NCBI GenBank assembly: GCA_965262425.1
Contig: OZ253536.1
Coordinates: forward strand, 3,720,001 to 3,784,000
Direction of reading: 5' to 3'
Length of the DNA: 64,000 nt
Origin: CAZOZZ01 sp965262425
GTDB lineage: Bacteria; Acidobacteriota; Terriglobia; 20CM-2-55-15
A program made the translations under genes and the position numbers. Below the pieces are notes generated by a model that saw only the letters and a program-made list of their open reading frames with translations, was not told where the DNA came from and ran no database searches. This document shows positions 1 through 7,076 of this stretch, piece by piece (the stretch's first letter is position 1; every line of letters begins with the position of its first letter).

Positions 1-102
1 TTCGATGAGCTTGTCAGCCAGGCAAGAAAAGAAGCTCGAAAAACCGGGATGAAACGTTCGGATGTCGAAGCAGCAGCGCGAAAGGTCCGAAAGCGATCTT
101 GA
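1..102 (+). CDS. C-terminal end of a toxin-antitoxin antitoxin (partial)
   Basis: The window opens inside a reading frame of 33 codons that stops at TGA 100-102. The visible tail is short, basic and probably helical (it contains RKEARKTGMKRSDVE and ends RKVRKRS). Its stop codon overlaps the TTG start of the PIN toxin, the coupled arrangement usual for antitoxin-toxin pairs. The DNA-binding N-terminus lies outside the window, so the antitoxin family cannot be named; the role is inferred from the partner. Confidence 0.6.
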   Translation, partial: FDELVSQARKEARKTGMKRSDVEAAARKVRKRS

Positions 103-509
103 AAGTTGTCATGGACACGAACGTCTTTGTTTCAGGTGTTTTCTTCGGCGGCGTGCCGGGCCGAATTCTGTCTGCGTGGCGAGATAGCACCACTACGCTG
201 GTCGTGTCGCCTGAGATTCTCGATGAGTATGAGGCAACGGGTCAAAGGCTCGCCGATGATTTCCCTGGAGCAGATCTTGATCCACTGATTGCTCTCGTGG
301 CGAAGGAAGGCATTGTTGTCCATGCCCCGCAGCTACCGGAAACTGTGTGCGACGATCCAGATGACGACATCTTCCTGGCATGTGCTATTGCGTCCTCCAC
401 AAGGTTCGTTGTCAGCGGCGATCGTGCTCTTCTCCGTACATCCGGTTACGGCGGCGTTGAAGTGTTGAGTCCCCGTACATTCGTTGACCGCTACCTGAAA
501 GAGGTGTAG
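99..509 (+). CDS. PIN-domain toxin (putative toxin-antitoxin ribonuclease)
   Basis: A 136-residue protein of the PIN family typical of putative toxin-antitoxin toxins. It starts MKVVMDTNVFVSG, giving the first catalytic aspartate; further acidic residues lie in SPEILDEYEA, in the DDPDDDIFLACA segment and in VVSGDRALL, the usual four-acid PIN layout for a Mg-dependent ribonuclease. The TTG start at 99 overlaps the upstream antitoxin stop; an ATG at 111 would cut into the first beta strand, so TTG is preferred. It is the only toxin in the first 7 kb that looks intact. Activity against RNA is family knowledge, not shown here. Confidence 0.85.
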   Translation: MKVVMDTNVFVSGVFFGGVPGRILSAWRDSTTTLVVSPEILDEYEATGQRLADDFPGADLDPLIALVAKEGIVVHAPQLPETVCDDPDDDIFLACAIASSTRFVVSGDRALLRTSGYGGVEVLSPRTFVDRYLKEV

Positions 510-555
510 CTGCGGAGGAAGATAATAGGGTTGTAAATCTCAATTCGAGGTCGAA

Positions 556-779
556 ATGTCCAAGATCACTGCATTCTCTGTGCTGGCCTCGCGCCGCCGG
601 CCAAGCCGCCTCGGTGCGCTGCTGGAAGGACGCAAGGTCAAGGACGCTCGAGCTGTTTCTCCTTCCGAACGGCTTCTCACCGCCTTGCAGCTTTCGGATC
701 TGTGCCGGGAGCTTGGAAAGACGTGTTCGCCGAAGCGTTGACCGAAATCACCGCCCGTTTTGAAAAGGGCGACAAGTGA
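556..779 (+). pseudogene. Frameshifted small gene upstream of a nucleotidyltransferase remnant
   Basis: The frame beginning MSKITAFSVLASRRR runs about 54 codons to ...LSDLCRELGK and then leaves frame; the next frame continues VFAEALTEITARFEKGDK and stops at 777-779. A single lost base near 725 (GGAAAGAC where GGAAAGGAC would read through) explains it. Rejoined, the product would be about 74 residues, polar and helical. It overlaps the nucleotidyltransferase remnant that follows, so it was probably the small partner gene of that module. Function unknown. Confidence 0.55.
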
Positions 780-1128
780 GGGACTCATCCGGGCATACGC
801 GCTGATCGGCGGGATGGCCGTTTCGGCTTGGGGCGTTCCCCGGGCCACCCCCGATCTCGACTTCGCGGTGGCTCTCGGCACGGAAAAACGCACTAGCCGA
901 AGCCCTCGACGGCATCTTCCAGTCCGGAGGCGCCGACGACCCGTTGGGCGTGTGTTTCAAGTGGCCATTCCAACGGATGCCGCTCCCATCCCAGCACAAC
1001 TGCTGGTGCTTCCCCATCCTTGGCCGACAGTCTTGTTCGAAAATGTGGAACATCTCTCAATCTTGGGAAGCCTCGTCCCGGTGACGTCCTGGCAAGTGCT
1101 CCTCTTGCTGAAGCTATACGCTTTCCAT
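770..1128 (+). pseudogene. Decayed nucleotidyltransferase (toxin-type) gene
   Basis: Three pieces in different frames read as one protein: LIRAYALIGGMAVSAWGVPR then ATPDLDFAVAL (to about 880), LAEALDGIFQSGGADDPLG (about 889-948), and FQVAIPTDAAPIPAQ to LLLLKLYA (about 955-1122). The GGMAVSAWG and DLDFAV stretches fit the minimal nucleotidyltransferase fold of AbiEii/MenA-like toxins. At least two frameshifts destroy the frame and the C-terminus is lost against the 3' end of the opposing repeat-protein gene. The family assignment rests on these motifs only. Confidence 0.6.
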
Positions 1129-1138
1129 CCGAACAGGG

Positions 1139-1552
1139 TCAACCAGGTTGGTCCTCGAGCCGGTCGAGACGCTGGGCTTGGTGCGTCACCAACTGCGTGA
1201 GAAGACGGTTGGACTCGACCAACTCGTCCTGAGTTGTCAAGAGATGGCCGCTGACACCGACCAGGTCGCCGGTGGTCGATACCAGATCGCCGGTAGTCGA
1301 TACCAGGTCGCTAGTGGTCGATACCAGGTCGCCTGTGGTCGATACCAGGTCGCCTGTGGTCGATGCCAGAGTGTCGGTGATCGATATCAGATTATCGCTG
1401 ATGGATGCCAGATTGTTGAGCCGCTCTGTCAGGCCGTCTATCTGCGCGTCCACTCGATCTTGGCTCTTAGCAAGCTTGTCCATTCGTAGGACAGAATCGG
1501 CTTGGTTTTTAAGGATGAAGTCTATCGTTCGGTCTAATTCGTCCGGGGTCAT
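1139..1552 (-). CDS. Helical protein with tandem DLVSTTG heptads
   Basis: A 137-residue protein starting MTPDELDRTIDFILKNQADS. The N-terminal 50 residues are helical and charged; a central block has five near-exact copies of the 7-residue unit DLVSTTG flanked by degenerate units; the end (TTQDELVESNRLLTQLV) is again helical. No signal peptide or catalytic motif is seen. A longer open frame upstream is not supported because the paralogue at 10220-10675 begins at the same MTPDEL. The DNA behind the heptads is a 21-bp tandem array. A third relative lies at 4699-5031. Function unknown; a rod-like or coiled-coil interaction protein is a guess. Confidence 0.7.
   Translation of the reverse strand: MTPDELDRTIDFILKNQADSVLRMDKLAKSQDRVDAQIDGLTERLNNLASISDNLISITDTLASTTGDLVSTTGDLVSTTSDLVSTTGDLVSTTGDLVGVSGHLLTTQDELVESNRLLTQLVTHQAQRLDRLEDQPG
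1258..1390 (+). repeat. 21-bp tandem repeat array inside the heptad protein gene
   Basis: About six head-to-tail units of roughly GGTCGATACCAGGTCGCCTG, each 21 bp and therefore one 7-residue unit on the minus strand. The central units differ by only one or two bases, so the array should be prone to copy-number change without loss of frame. Confidence 0.8.
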
Positions 1553-1589
1553 TGGTGCACCTATTGTCGGCGGAAAAGGGCTGGTTGTT

Positions 1590-1595
1590 AGTATA
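1590..1595 (-). promoter_or_regulatory. Candidate -10 box of the heptad protein gene
   Basis: On the minus strand TATACT lies 38 bases before the ATG at 1552, preceded by CTCTTCGCG. The same CTCTTCGCGTATACT block lies at a similar distance upstream of the paralogue (10713-10718), so the leader is conserved between the two copies while the surrounding DNA is not. A clear -35 box is not visible. Confidence 0.45.
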
Positions 1596-1723
1596 CGCGA
1601 AGAGGTTGGCAGTTGACTATTGGCGGTTGGCTTGTCGGCGTTGCAGGTCAGCCTGAATGGCCAGTCGGTCCGGGTCCAACCCGACGTTTGAAGCAGATGT
1701 TTTCGGATCCTGTCCGCGCTTAG

Positions 1724-2110
1724 CGGACGGCGCGGGCGATCGCCGTATACACGCCGGCGCTCGACGCTGGGAAGTTCCGGAACCAGCGTGCCGATCAAGC
1801 GTTGCTGACCGCAGCGCGGTCGGCGGCTCAGGACGCGGCAACACTGGCCGAGGCGTTCATTGCACACGCGATACCGGAGGACTTCCTGGGAAATCTTGAA
1901 ACCTCGATCGACAACTTCCAGCAGGCGCGCGAGGAATACGCGTCCGCTAAGCGGGCCAGTCACTATACGGGTGAGCAAATCGAGGCGATGACGCAAGAGA
2001 CACGAGAGGTGGCGAAGCGGTTGGACGCCATTGTGCGGAATGCCTTGAGTGGGGATGGGGCGACCTTTGCTGTTTGGAAGAGGTCGTGCCAGTTTGGGCA
2101 GTCTCGGTCG
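1724..2110 (+). pseudogene. 5'-truncated hypothetical gene remnant
   Basis: Open from a TAG near 1720 without a good start, reading AIAVYTPALDAGKFRNQRAD then about 85 residues of Ala/Glu-rich helix that include EQIEAMTQETREVAKRLDAI, and ending near the segment ATFAVWKRS. After about 2110 the frame runs on through repeat-like sequence. The compositional break and missing start suggest a remnant of a roughly 200-residue helical protein. Function unknown. Confidence 0.45.
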
Positions 2111-2559
2111 AGGCGGCCTGGGGTGACTGAGGTGCCCGGAGCCTGGGGGAACCGAAGAGTCGGCATCCGTGCCGGCATCGGCGACGTTGACGTAATTGGA
2201 AGAGTGTCCGACGTCAGCGATACGGATCGGCGGGTGGCTGCGGATGTGGCGGATGGATTTCGCGGGTTCGTGGCGCCCGTTCGGTCTGGGGGGTGGGCTA
2301 TTAGCGGGCAGCGATCAGCGCGGAGCTTAGAGCGAGCAGAATGCAGCGCCTTGGGTTGGTGGGAAGCGGTCGGTTGTCAGCGATCAGCTGGCAGCTCTGG
2401 GGCACGCGGGCGGGCAGCGACCAGATAGCAGCGTTCTGGCGATAACCCGCGCCGTAAGCCAAATGTTCTTGCGAGAGAACATGCCTCCCAGCCGAGAGAA
2501 AACGGCAGCGGGGCTGCCACTTGTGGCGACGGGTCGTCGCCGTTAGCCAGCTTTTGAAA
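2111..2559. other. Non-coding stretch with worn repeats
   Basis: No credible gene. It holds degenerate words of the type GCGGGCAGCGATCAGC (2310-2330, 2375-2430) that recur near 2890-2945, 5090-5190 and 5815-5850. The part 2088-2220 is similar to 3130-3265. It looks like accumulated decayed accessory DNA. Confidence 0.5.
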
Positions 2560-2799
2560 TCAGGACGCTTTCCCGAGTAGTGACCGCTCGGCGGGAGGAG
2601 GCAGCTCAACGGCTACGAAGCTCACCGCAGGATAGAGATAGTCCTCTCCACTCTCGTCAATCACTCGAATGTAATCGTCACGCCCGGCGCGGTCGTCCGG
2701 GAGCACGCAGTAGACTTTGTGTAGCTCGAGCGACGCAGGATAACCGGAATTATCTATGCAGATTGCAAAATGATGGGAAGGATGCTTTTTTTGACTCAT
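2560..2799 (-). CDS. Small conserved protein of unknown function (79 aa)
   Basis: Starts MSQKKHPSHHFAICIDNSGY and contains the blocks YPASLELHKVY and RVIDESGEDYLYPA, the pattern of a common family of about 75-residue soluble proteins found near toxin-antitoxin and mobile regions. There is no signal peptide or membrane segment. The frame is intact although its neighbours are decayed. The role is unknown. Confidence 0.65.
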   Translation of the reverse strand: MSQKKHPSHHFAICIDNSGYPASLELHKVYCVLPDDRAGRDDYIRVIDESGEDYLYPAVSFVAVELPPPAERSLLGKAS

Positions 2800-2949
2800 T
2801 GTTCCACGTCAAGATACCGTTTCCATTTGAATAGTATCAAAGATGCATGCTCCAAAGGGCGGGTCAGGTCCGCGTATCTGGCTAACTTGGGAGCAGGCAG
2901 CGATCAGCTTGCAGCGGGCAGCTTGGGATTGGCGGGCAGCGGTTAGGCT

Positions 2950-3070
2950 GGCTGCACGATCTGCGTCATTGCGAGACTTGGATGGCGGCTTCATTCCCCG
3001 CAAGGCTCAGATTGAGTTCGATTCTCGAATACGGCACGCTCGGAATAATACTGCCCCGTGGACCCTGCTT
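2950..3070 (+). repeat. Degenerate dispersed repeat R2, copy 1
   Basis: Shares the order of words TTGGATGGCGGCTTCATTCC, AAGGCTCAGATTGAGTTCGA, GAATACGGCACGCTCGG and CCCCGTGGACCCTG with copies at 5200-5290 and 6955-7076. It is not coding in any consistent frame. The copies differ at many positions, so they are old. Confidence 0.6.
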
Positions 3071-3598
3071 CAAGAATTGGCGCCCAGATTTCGGTCAGAT
3101 TCGGTTGCGACCGATTGAGCTGACCGGAGGCATAGCCCTGCCAGTTCGGGCGGTCTCGGTCGAGGCGGCGGGTGGCGCATCAGGTGGCCGGGGAGCCGGA
3201 AGAACCGACGACGGTGTGGGGAGCGGTGACGGCGACGTGATCGGCAGAGTGTCGCACGTCAGCGAGTGAACAGGGAACGTCGTGCTTCGTCCGTCAGCAT
3301 GCCGGCACCAGAGAGGTTGTTTTAGATTGGGTTCACGTTCGTCGGGAATCTGGGCGCGTCGCCACCCGGCGATCGCGGCCTGATGCTCCGACATGCGGTG
3401 CCCGAGCTGTTTCTAATTCAGTCGTCGCGTCTTTCCTGGCGGGTGGCCAGGGACAGCCACGACCGTACACGCTATCCCCACCGCCTCGGCGCTAGATACA
3501 GTGATTCGATTTCGGATTCGATGGGGTGCGCGGGATCGAACGAATCTGTGAATAACAGATCCTATTCCCCTAAGTCTGCGTAATCGGTGGCCTTCATC
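3071..3598. other. Non-coding stretch with gene fragments
   Basis: No intact gene. 3130-3265 resembles 2088-2220. 3267-3309 matches an internal part of the hicA remnant at 5290-5513 (minus-strand reading CRHADGRSTTF). The remainder up to the IS630 target TA at 3599-3600 shows nothing recognisable; before the insertion it was the 3' flank of the helical gene at 4699-5031. Confidence 0.45.
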
Positions 3599-3600
3599 TA

Positions 3601-4751
3601 GTGTAGTCCGTCACAGTTAATGTAACTTATTCAGCTTTCCTACGTCTGAGTATATATGAGGAGAGCACCGACGATTAAATTGGACATTCCTGTGCGGAAG
3701 GAACTGGAGCGACTGAGCCGAAGCCGCAGTGTGGCGGTCCGGTTGGCGGAACGATCTCGAATTGTCTTGCTGGCCGCCGGGGGTCTGGACAATCAGGAGA
3801 TCGCTGCCAAGTTGGACATCACTCGTCAAAAGGCCGGACGTTGGCGCGATCGTTTCGTTGAAGATGGCCTCGGGGGAATCGAAAAGGACGCTTCCCGCAG
3901 TGGACGGATTCCCTCGACCGGCCGCCGGAAGCGGGCCCGGATCGTGAAGAAGACGGTCGAAGGGAAGCCTCCGAACGCCACGCACTGGAGCCGGTCCTTG
4001 ATGGCCAGGGCAACCGGCGTCAGCGAGTCCACGGTAGGGAGAATCTGGCGGGCTCATGGCTTGAAGCCTCATCTGGCACGCACCTTCAAACTTTCCAACG
4101 ACAAACAATTTGTCGAGAAGTTGGAGGATGTGGTCGGTTTGTATCTGAACCCTCCGGAAAACGCCATTGTTTTGTCCTGCGATGAGAAGAGCCAGATGCA
4201 GGCCCTGGACCGCACGCAACCCGGGTTACCTCTGAAGAAGGGGCGGTGCGGCACCCTCACCCACGACTACAAACGCAACGGGACGACCACGATGTTCGCC
4301 GCGCTCAATACGCTGGACGGCTCGATTATCGGGACCTGTATGCCGAAGCATCGTCATCAGGAATGGATCCGGTTTCTCAATCAGATCAAACGTTCCGTGC
4401 CGAAAGACAAACAGATCCATATCATTTGCGACAACTACGCCACGCACAAACATCAGAAAGTCGTCAACTGGTTGAAGCGCAACACGCGCTTTCATGTGCA
4501 CTTCACACCGACCAGTGCATCCTGGCTGAACATGGTCGAACGCTTCTTCCGGGATCTTTCCGAACAACGGCTTCGGCGCGGGGTTTTCCATTCGGTTCCT
4601 GAGCTAATCCAGGCCGTGGAGGAATATGTCGGGGGTCACAATCAGAACCCGAAGCCCTTCATTTGGACCGCAACGGCTTCCGATATTCTTGAAAAAGTTC
4701 AACGTGCCCGAAAGAAGCTCGATAAGTTACAGTCTGTTTGACGGGGACCAC
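3601..4751 (+). mobile_element. IS630-family insertion sequence
   Basis: A 1151-bp element bounded by TA at 3599-3600 and 4752-4753, the target duplication of the IS630/Tc1 superfamily. The ends are imperfect inverted repeats of about 30 bp, matching over CTAGTG, CCGTCA and TGTAACT blocks. It carries one transposase gene. It landed within the last codons of the minus-strand helical protein gene: joining the flanks at a single TA gives ...CCT CCT AGA TGA, so only the last residue and the stop were displaced. Confidence 0.85.
3656..4741 (+). CDS. IS630-family transposase
   Basis: 361 residues. The N-terminal winged-helix/homeodomain region includes NQEIAAKLDITRQKAGRW; the DDE domain shows the first Asp in VLSCDEKSQ, the second in HIICDNYATHK and the Glu in WLNMVERFFRDL, with SQMQALDRTQP between them, all typical of IS630. 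The length matches the family and the frame is intact, so it may be active. It is flanked by inverted repeats within 60 bp on each side. Confidence 0.92.
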   Translation: MRRAPTIKLDIPVRKELERLSRSRSVAVRLAERSRIVLLAAGGLDNQEIAAKLDITRQKAGRWRDRFVEDGLGGIEKDASRSGRIPSTGRRKRARIVKKTVEGKPPNATHWSRSLMARATGVSESTVGRIWRAHGLKPHLARTFKLSNDKQFVEKLEDVVGLYLNPPENAIVLSCDEKSQMQALDRTQPGLPLKKGRCGTLTHDYKRNGTTTMFAALNTLDGSIIGTCMPKHRHQEWIRFLNQIKRSVPKDKQIHIICDNYATHKHQKVVNWLKRNTRFHVHFTPTSASWLNMVERFFRDLSEQRLRRGVFHSVPELIQAVEEYVGGHNQNPKPFIWTATASDILEKVQRARKKLDKLQSV

Positions 4752-5031
4752 TAGGAGGCTGGCCGCCTGGCTTGCCGATGATCCGGTCTACTGTGTCGAT
4801 TAAAGCATTCAGCTTTTTTTCGGTGACTTGCTGCGCTTCCTCGGTGAGGCGGTGCGCGTCAGCGGTGCTGCGCTGTGCCTCGGCAACTTTGGTAATGGCG
4901 AGGGTCATGCCTTTATGCATGTCACGCAACTCTCGGATATCTTCTTCATGATGAGCTTGATGCTCTGCCACAGTGCCTAGAAGGTTCTCGATTCTGGTGA
5001 ACCGTTCTTCTGGCGTCATTGGGTTATCCAT
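4699..5031 (-). CDS. Helical/coiled-coil protein, C-terminus replaced by IS630 end
   Basis: Native sequence runs from MDNPMTPEERFTRIENLL (ATG at 5031) to ...IIGKPGGQPP at 4752; the last residues are then read from the IS630 terminal repeat. It is a charged helical protein with a heptad pattern in EAQRSTADAHRLTEEAQQ and no enzyme motif. The MTPEE start and layout resemble the two MTPDEL proteins at 1139-1552 and 10220-10675, but the serine/threonine heptads are absent. Function unknown. Confidence 0.65.
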   Translation of the reverse strand: MDNPMTPEERFTRIENLLGTVAEHQAHHEEDIRELRDMHKGMTLAITKVAEAQRSTADAHRLTEEAQQVTEKKLNALIDTVDRIIGKPGGQPPSGPRQTDCNLSSFFRAR

Positions 5032-5199
5032 ATCGTAGGTCGAAAAGGCTGTGCTCAGTTTACCATCAGACTAGCGCTCGGTTGACGGCTATCAGTCGCC
5101 GTTGGATTTAGCGCCAATCACAAGATTTTGGGAATTAGAAAGAGAAGCTTCGGGATTAGCGGGGAGCGAGCAGAGGGCAACTGGTCGGCAGGATGCGTA

Positions 5200-5289
5200 A
5201 TTAGCGTCACTGCGAAACTTGGCAGGCGGCTTCATTTCAGCGATGCTCAGTCTGAGCTTCTTTGTGAATACAGCGGGCTCTTCTTTACT
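5200..5289 (+). repeat. Degenerate dispersed repeat R2, copy 2
   Basis: The words GCGTCACTGCGAAACTTGGC, GGCGGCTTCATTTCAGCGAT and GCTCAGTCTGAGCTTC follow the order seen in copies 1 and 3. This copy abuts the 3' end of the hicA remnant. The preceding stretch from 5042 has no gene. Confidence 0.5.
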
Positions 5290-5513
5290 TCAATCGCGTT
5301 TGAGCAACTCCTCAGCGGTCAGGCCGATCTCCCGAGCAATCTTGCGAAGCAACGTCGGGGAAATGTCGCGCCCCGAATGAAAAGGGACGTCGTGCTTCGT
5401 CCGTCAGCATGCCGGTACTGGCAATGAGATCCGCGCTATCGAACCCTTTGAAATCCAAGACGCTCCAAAAGAGCTACCACCACCCGAGGCTTTAGAACCG
5501 GCAGCGAACCCAC
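5290..5513 (-). pseudogene. hicA: hicA toxin gene inactivated by a nonsense and a frameshift mutation
   Basis: From a GTG at 5513 the frame reads VGSLPVLKPRVVVALLERLG then FQRVR-stop-RGSHCQYRHADGRSTT; the TAG stands where the family has a residue just before RGSH, a likely CAG to TAG change. One base is missing near 5390, after which VPFHSGRDISPTLLRKIARE and IGLTAEELLKRD continue to the stop at 5290. The dsRBD-like HicA fold with the HicA-typical GSHxxYRH histidine region is recognisable. The repaired length of about 75 residues is normal. The intact hicB antitoxin lies directly upstream. Confidence 0.8.
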
Positions 5514-5515
5514 GG

Positions 5516-5725
5516 CTACGCCATCCGGATCGTTTGAAGACCTACAAACTCAGACTCGAGTTTGGGATCGCCATCCTCCAGAAGCATCTCGATTGCTTCA
5601 CGGAGATTCTTGTCAAGCTCATCGAGCGTGCTAACCTGACTGTGGGCGCCCGGCCACCCGGGAATGGAACCAACGAAAAGACCGGTATCGGGGTCGCGCT
5701 CTACGATGGAGTTGAACATACGCAT
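5516..5725 (-). CDS. hicB: HicB-family antitoxin
   Basis: 69 residues reading MRMFNSIVERDPDTGLFVGS then IPGWPGAHSQVSTLDELDKN and REAIEMLLEDGD. This is the short HicB form with the partly degraded RNase H-like fold (ERDPDTGLFVGSIPG, QVSTLDE). No separate DNA-binding domain follows. It precedes the hicA remnant by two bases, the hicB-hicA order. With the toxin dead it has no obvious partner here and may be an orphan antitoxin. Confidence 0.85.
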   Translation of the reverse strand: MRMFNSIVERDPDTGLFVGSIPGWPGAHSQVSTLDELDKNLREAIEMLLEDGDPKLESEFVGLQTIRMA

Positions 5726-5879
5726 GCTGTCGCCTCCCTAGCATCAGTATTACTCGTGAGAATAGCGTAACAATCGCCCCCTGAGCAACGTATCGCTTCG
5801 CTGGCCCAAGGCAGCGGGGAGCGGGCAGCTATCAGCTGGCGGCTTGCGGAAGTTTCTTCCGGTGGTCAGCTCTGAGCTT
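5726..5879. other. Short gap with worn repeat words
   Basis: Contains GGGGAGCGGGCAGCTATCAG near 5815, one of the degenerate words also seen near 2310, 2890 and 5160. No gene seen. Confidence 0.4.
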
Positions 5880-6186
5880 CTAGATGAGTGCGGCAATCAT
5901 TTTCTTCACTTCGATCGCCTTTGATGCAACCTTGTCGTGCTCCGATTCGGTGATCAGGGTCAGGTCCCGCGCCAGGAGCAGGTGATACTCCAGTTCGCTG
6001 GCAGAGCCTCGGGCGATGGACCAGAAGCGGGCCAACTCGGGATCTCCTTCCCTTCCACAGCCTTTCGACGAGGTTGGCGGGTACAGAGGCGGCTGAACGG
6101 CGGATTTGGGAGGTCAGGTCGTACCATGCGATCTTCTTTCTGGCCGCCGCCAACTCCGGTCGATGCGTCGCATACGTTTGTGTCAA
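5880..6186 (-). pseudogene. Four-helix-bundle protein (23S rRNA IVS-type) remnant
   Basis: The minus strand reads YDLTSQIRRSAASVPANLVE, then, after one extra base (GTCGAAAGGCTGTGG for GTCGAAGGCTGTGG, near 6075), EGDPELARFWSIARGSAS and ELEYHLLLARDLTLI, ending ...VKKMIAALI at the stop in 5880-5882. These blocks are diagnostic of the four helix bundle family named for proteins in 23S rRNA intervening sequences. The normal N-terminal DLxVWQKA segment is missing as well. The function of the family is unknown. Confidence 0.75.
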
Positions 6187-6215
6187 AATATGAACCCATG
6201 AGCGAATCCAATTCC

Positions 6216-6430
6216 ATGAAGCGGATCACTTTTAACTCGAAGCAGTGTGGTGGTATCCCTGCATTCGTGGCATGCGCATTCGGGTCAAAGATGTGTTGGG
6301 AATGTTAGCGGCCGGCACTAGCGGGCAGGAAATTCTTCGGGATTATCCGTATCTGGAGCCTGAAGACATTCGTGCCTGTCTAGAATACGCCGCTGCTCAA
6401 GCGAACCATCCCGTCGTCTCGGGTACGTGA
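6216..6430 (+). pseudogene. DUF433 antitoxin gene with early frameshift
   Basis: From ATG 6216 the frame reads MKRITFNSKQCGGIP and then loses frame; one missing base near 6260 would join it to CIRGMRIRVKDVLGMLAAGT and SGQEILRDYPYLEPEDIRA, the DUF433 (VapB45-like) core. Restart at the GTG 6245 or ATG 6272 could still give a shortened product. It overlaps the DUF5615 gene by four bases, the usual pairing of these two families as a toxin-antitoxin module. Confidence 0.75.
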
Positions 6431-6751
6431 GGTTCTTGGTCGACGCGCAACTGCCGCCCGCACTCGTGTATTGGCTCGCCGACCAGGGCCACCAAGCGCG
6501 ACATGTTCAAGACGAGGGTTTGTGCAACGCCGAGGATGGACCCGTCTGGATGCATGCGCTGCAGGTCGGCGCAGTGATCGTGACTACGAGGACTTCGCGG
6601 AGCGTGCTGGACGCGATCCGCATGGTCCTATAATCGTGTGGCTACGTATTGGAAACGCGACAAATCGTGCACTGCTGGAATGGTTGCGGACGAGATGGTC
6701 CGAGATCATCGAACTTCTAGATTCAGGAAATGGGCTAATCGAGGTCCGCAA
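6427..6751 (+). pseudogene. DUF5615 PIN-like toxin gene, frameshifted
   Basis: Begins MRFLVDAQLPPALVYWLADQ and continues to ...VGAVIVT; the next frame then gives DYEDFAERAGRDPHGPIIVW, LRIGNATNRALLEW and ...NGLIEVR. One or more lost bases near 6587 (AVIVT-K/D-DEDF is expected) break the gene. The DxQLPP and DEDF-type motifs identify the DUF5615 PIN-like fold. The original stop codon is also lost. Partner of the DUF433 gene before it. Confidence 0.75.
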
Positions 6752-6954
6752 ATTCACTTCGGGGGATGCCGCGACCCGCGCGGCCGATGAGATCCCTATG
6801 CGCGGTGACCATCTGGCATCATTCCCGAGTTCGGGCGTGTGGCTGCGGATCAATCACTATCCGCTCGATGAATCAGCCGCAAAGTTTTCTGCTCTCGGGA
6901 ACGGTCAGGTCGCCCCTGGAAACTAACCCGTTGGCTTGGGGTGCTGCGAGTCGT

Positions 6955-7076
6955 TACACCGACGATGGAAGGGAAGGGCCACTGCCAGACTTGGCGGGCG
7001 GGTTCGTTCCCCGCGATGCTCAGTTTGAGTCGATTCGCGAATACGGCACGCTGGGAATAAAGCTGCCCGTGGATCC
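6955..7076 (+). repeat. Degenerate dispersed repeat R2, copy 3 (split by IS256)
   Basis: Contains CTTGGCGGGCGGGTTCGTTC, GATGCTCAGTTTGAGTCGAT, GCGAATACGGCACGCTGGG and CCCGTGGATCC. The IS256 element sits right after CGTGGATCC, and the repeat resumes beyond it at 8517 with CGTGGATCCTGTTTCAGAG, matching copy 1 (CCGTGGACCCTGCTTCAAG). The gap 6752-6954 before it shows no gene. Confidence 0.6.

Noticed and set aside
1258..1390. 21-bp units as a CRISPR array
   Set aside because: Units are contiguous without spacers and encode heptads in frame on the minus strand.
1139..1996. The 285-residue minus-strand frame as one long gene
   Set aside because: Similarity to the paralogue and the TATACT leader begin at 1552; the upstream part has no family signal and overlaps a plus-strand remnant.
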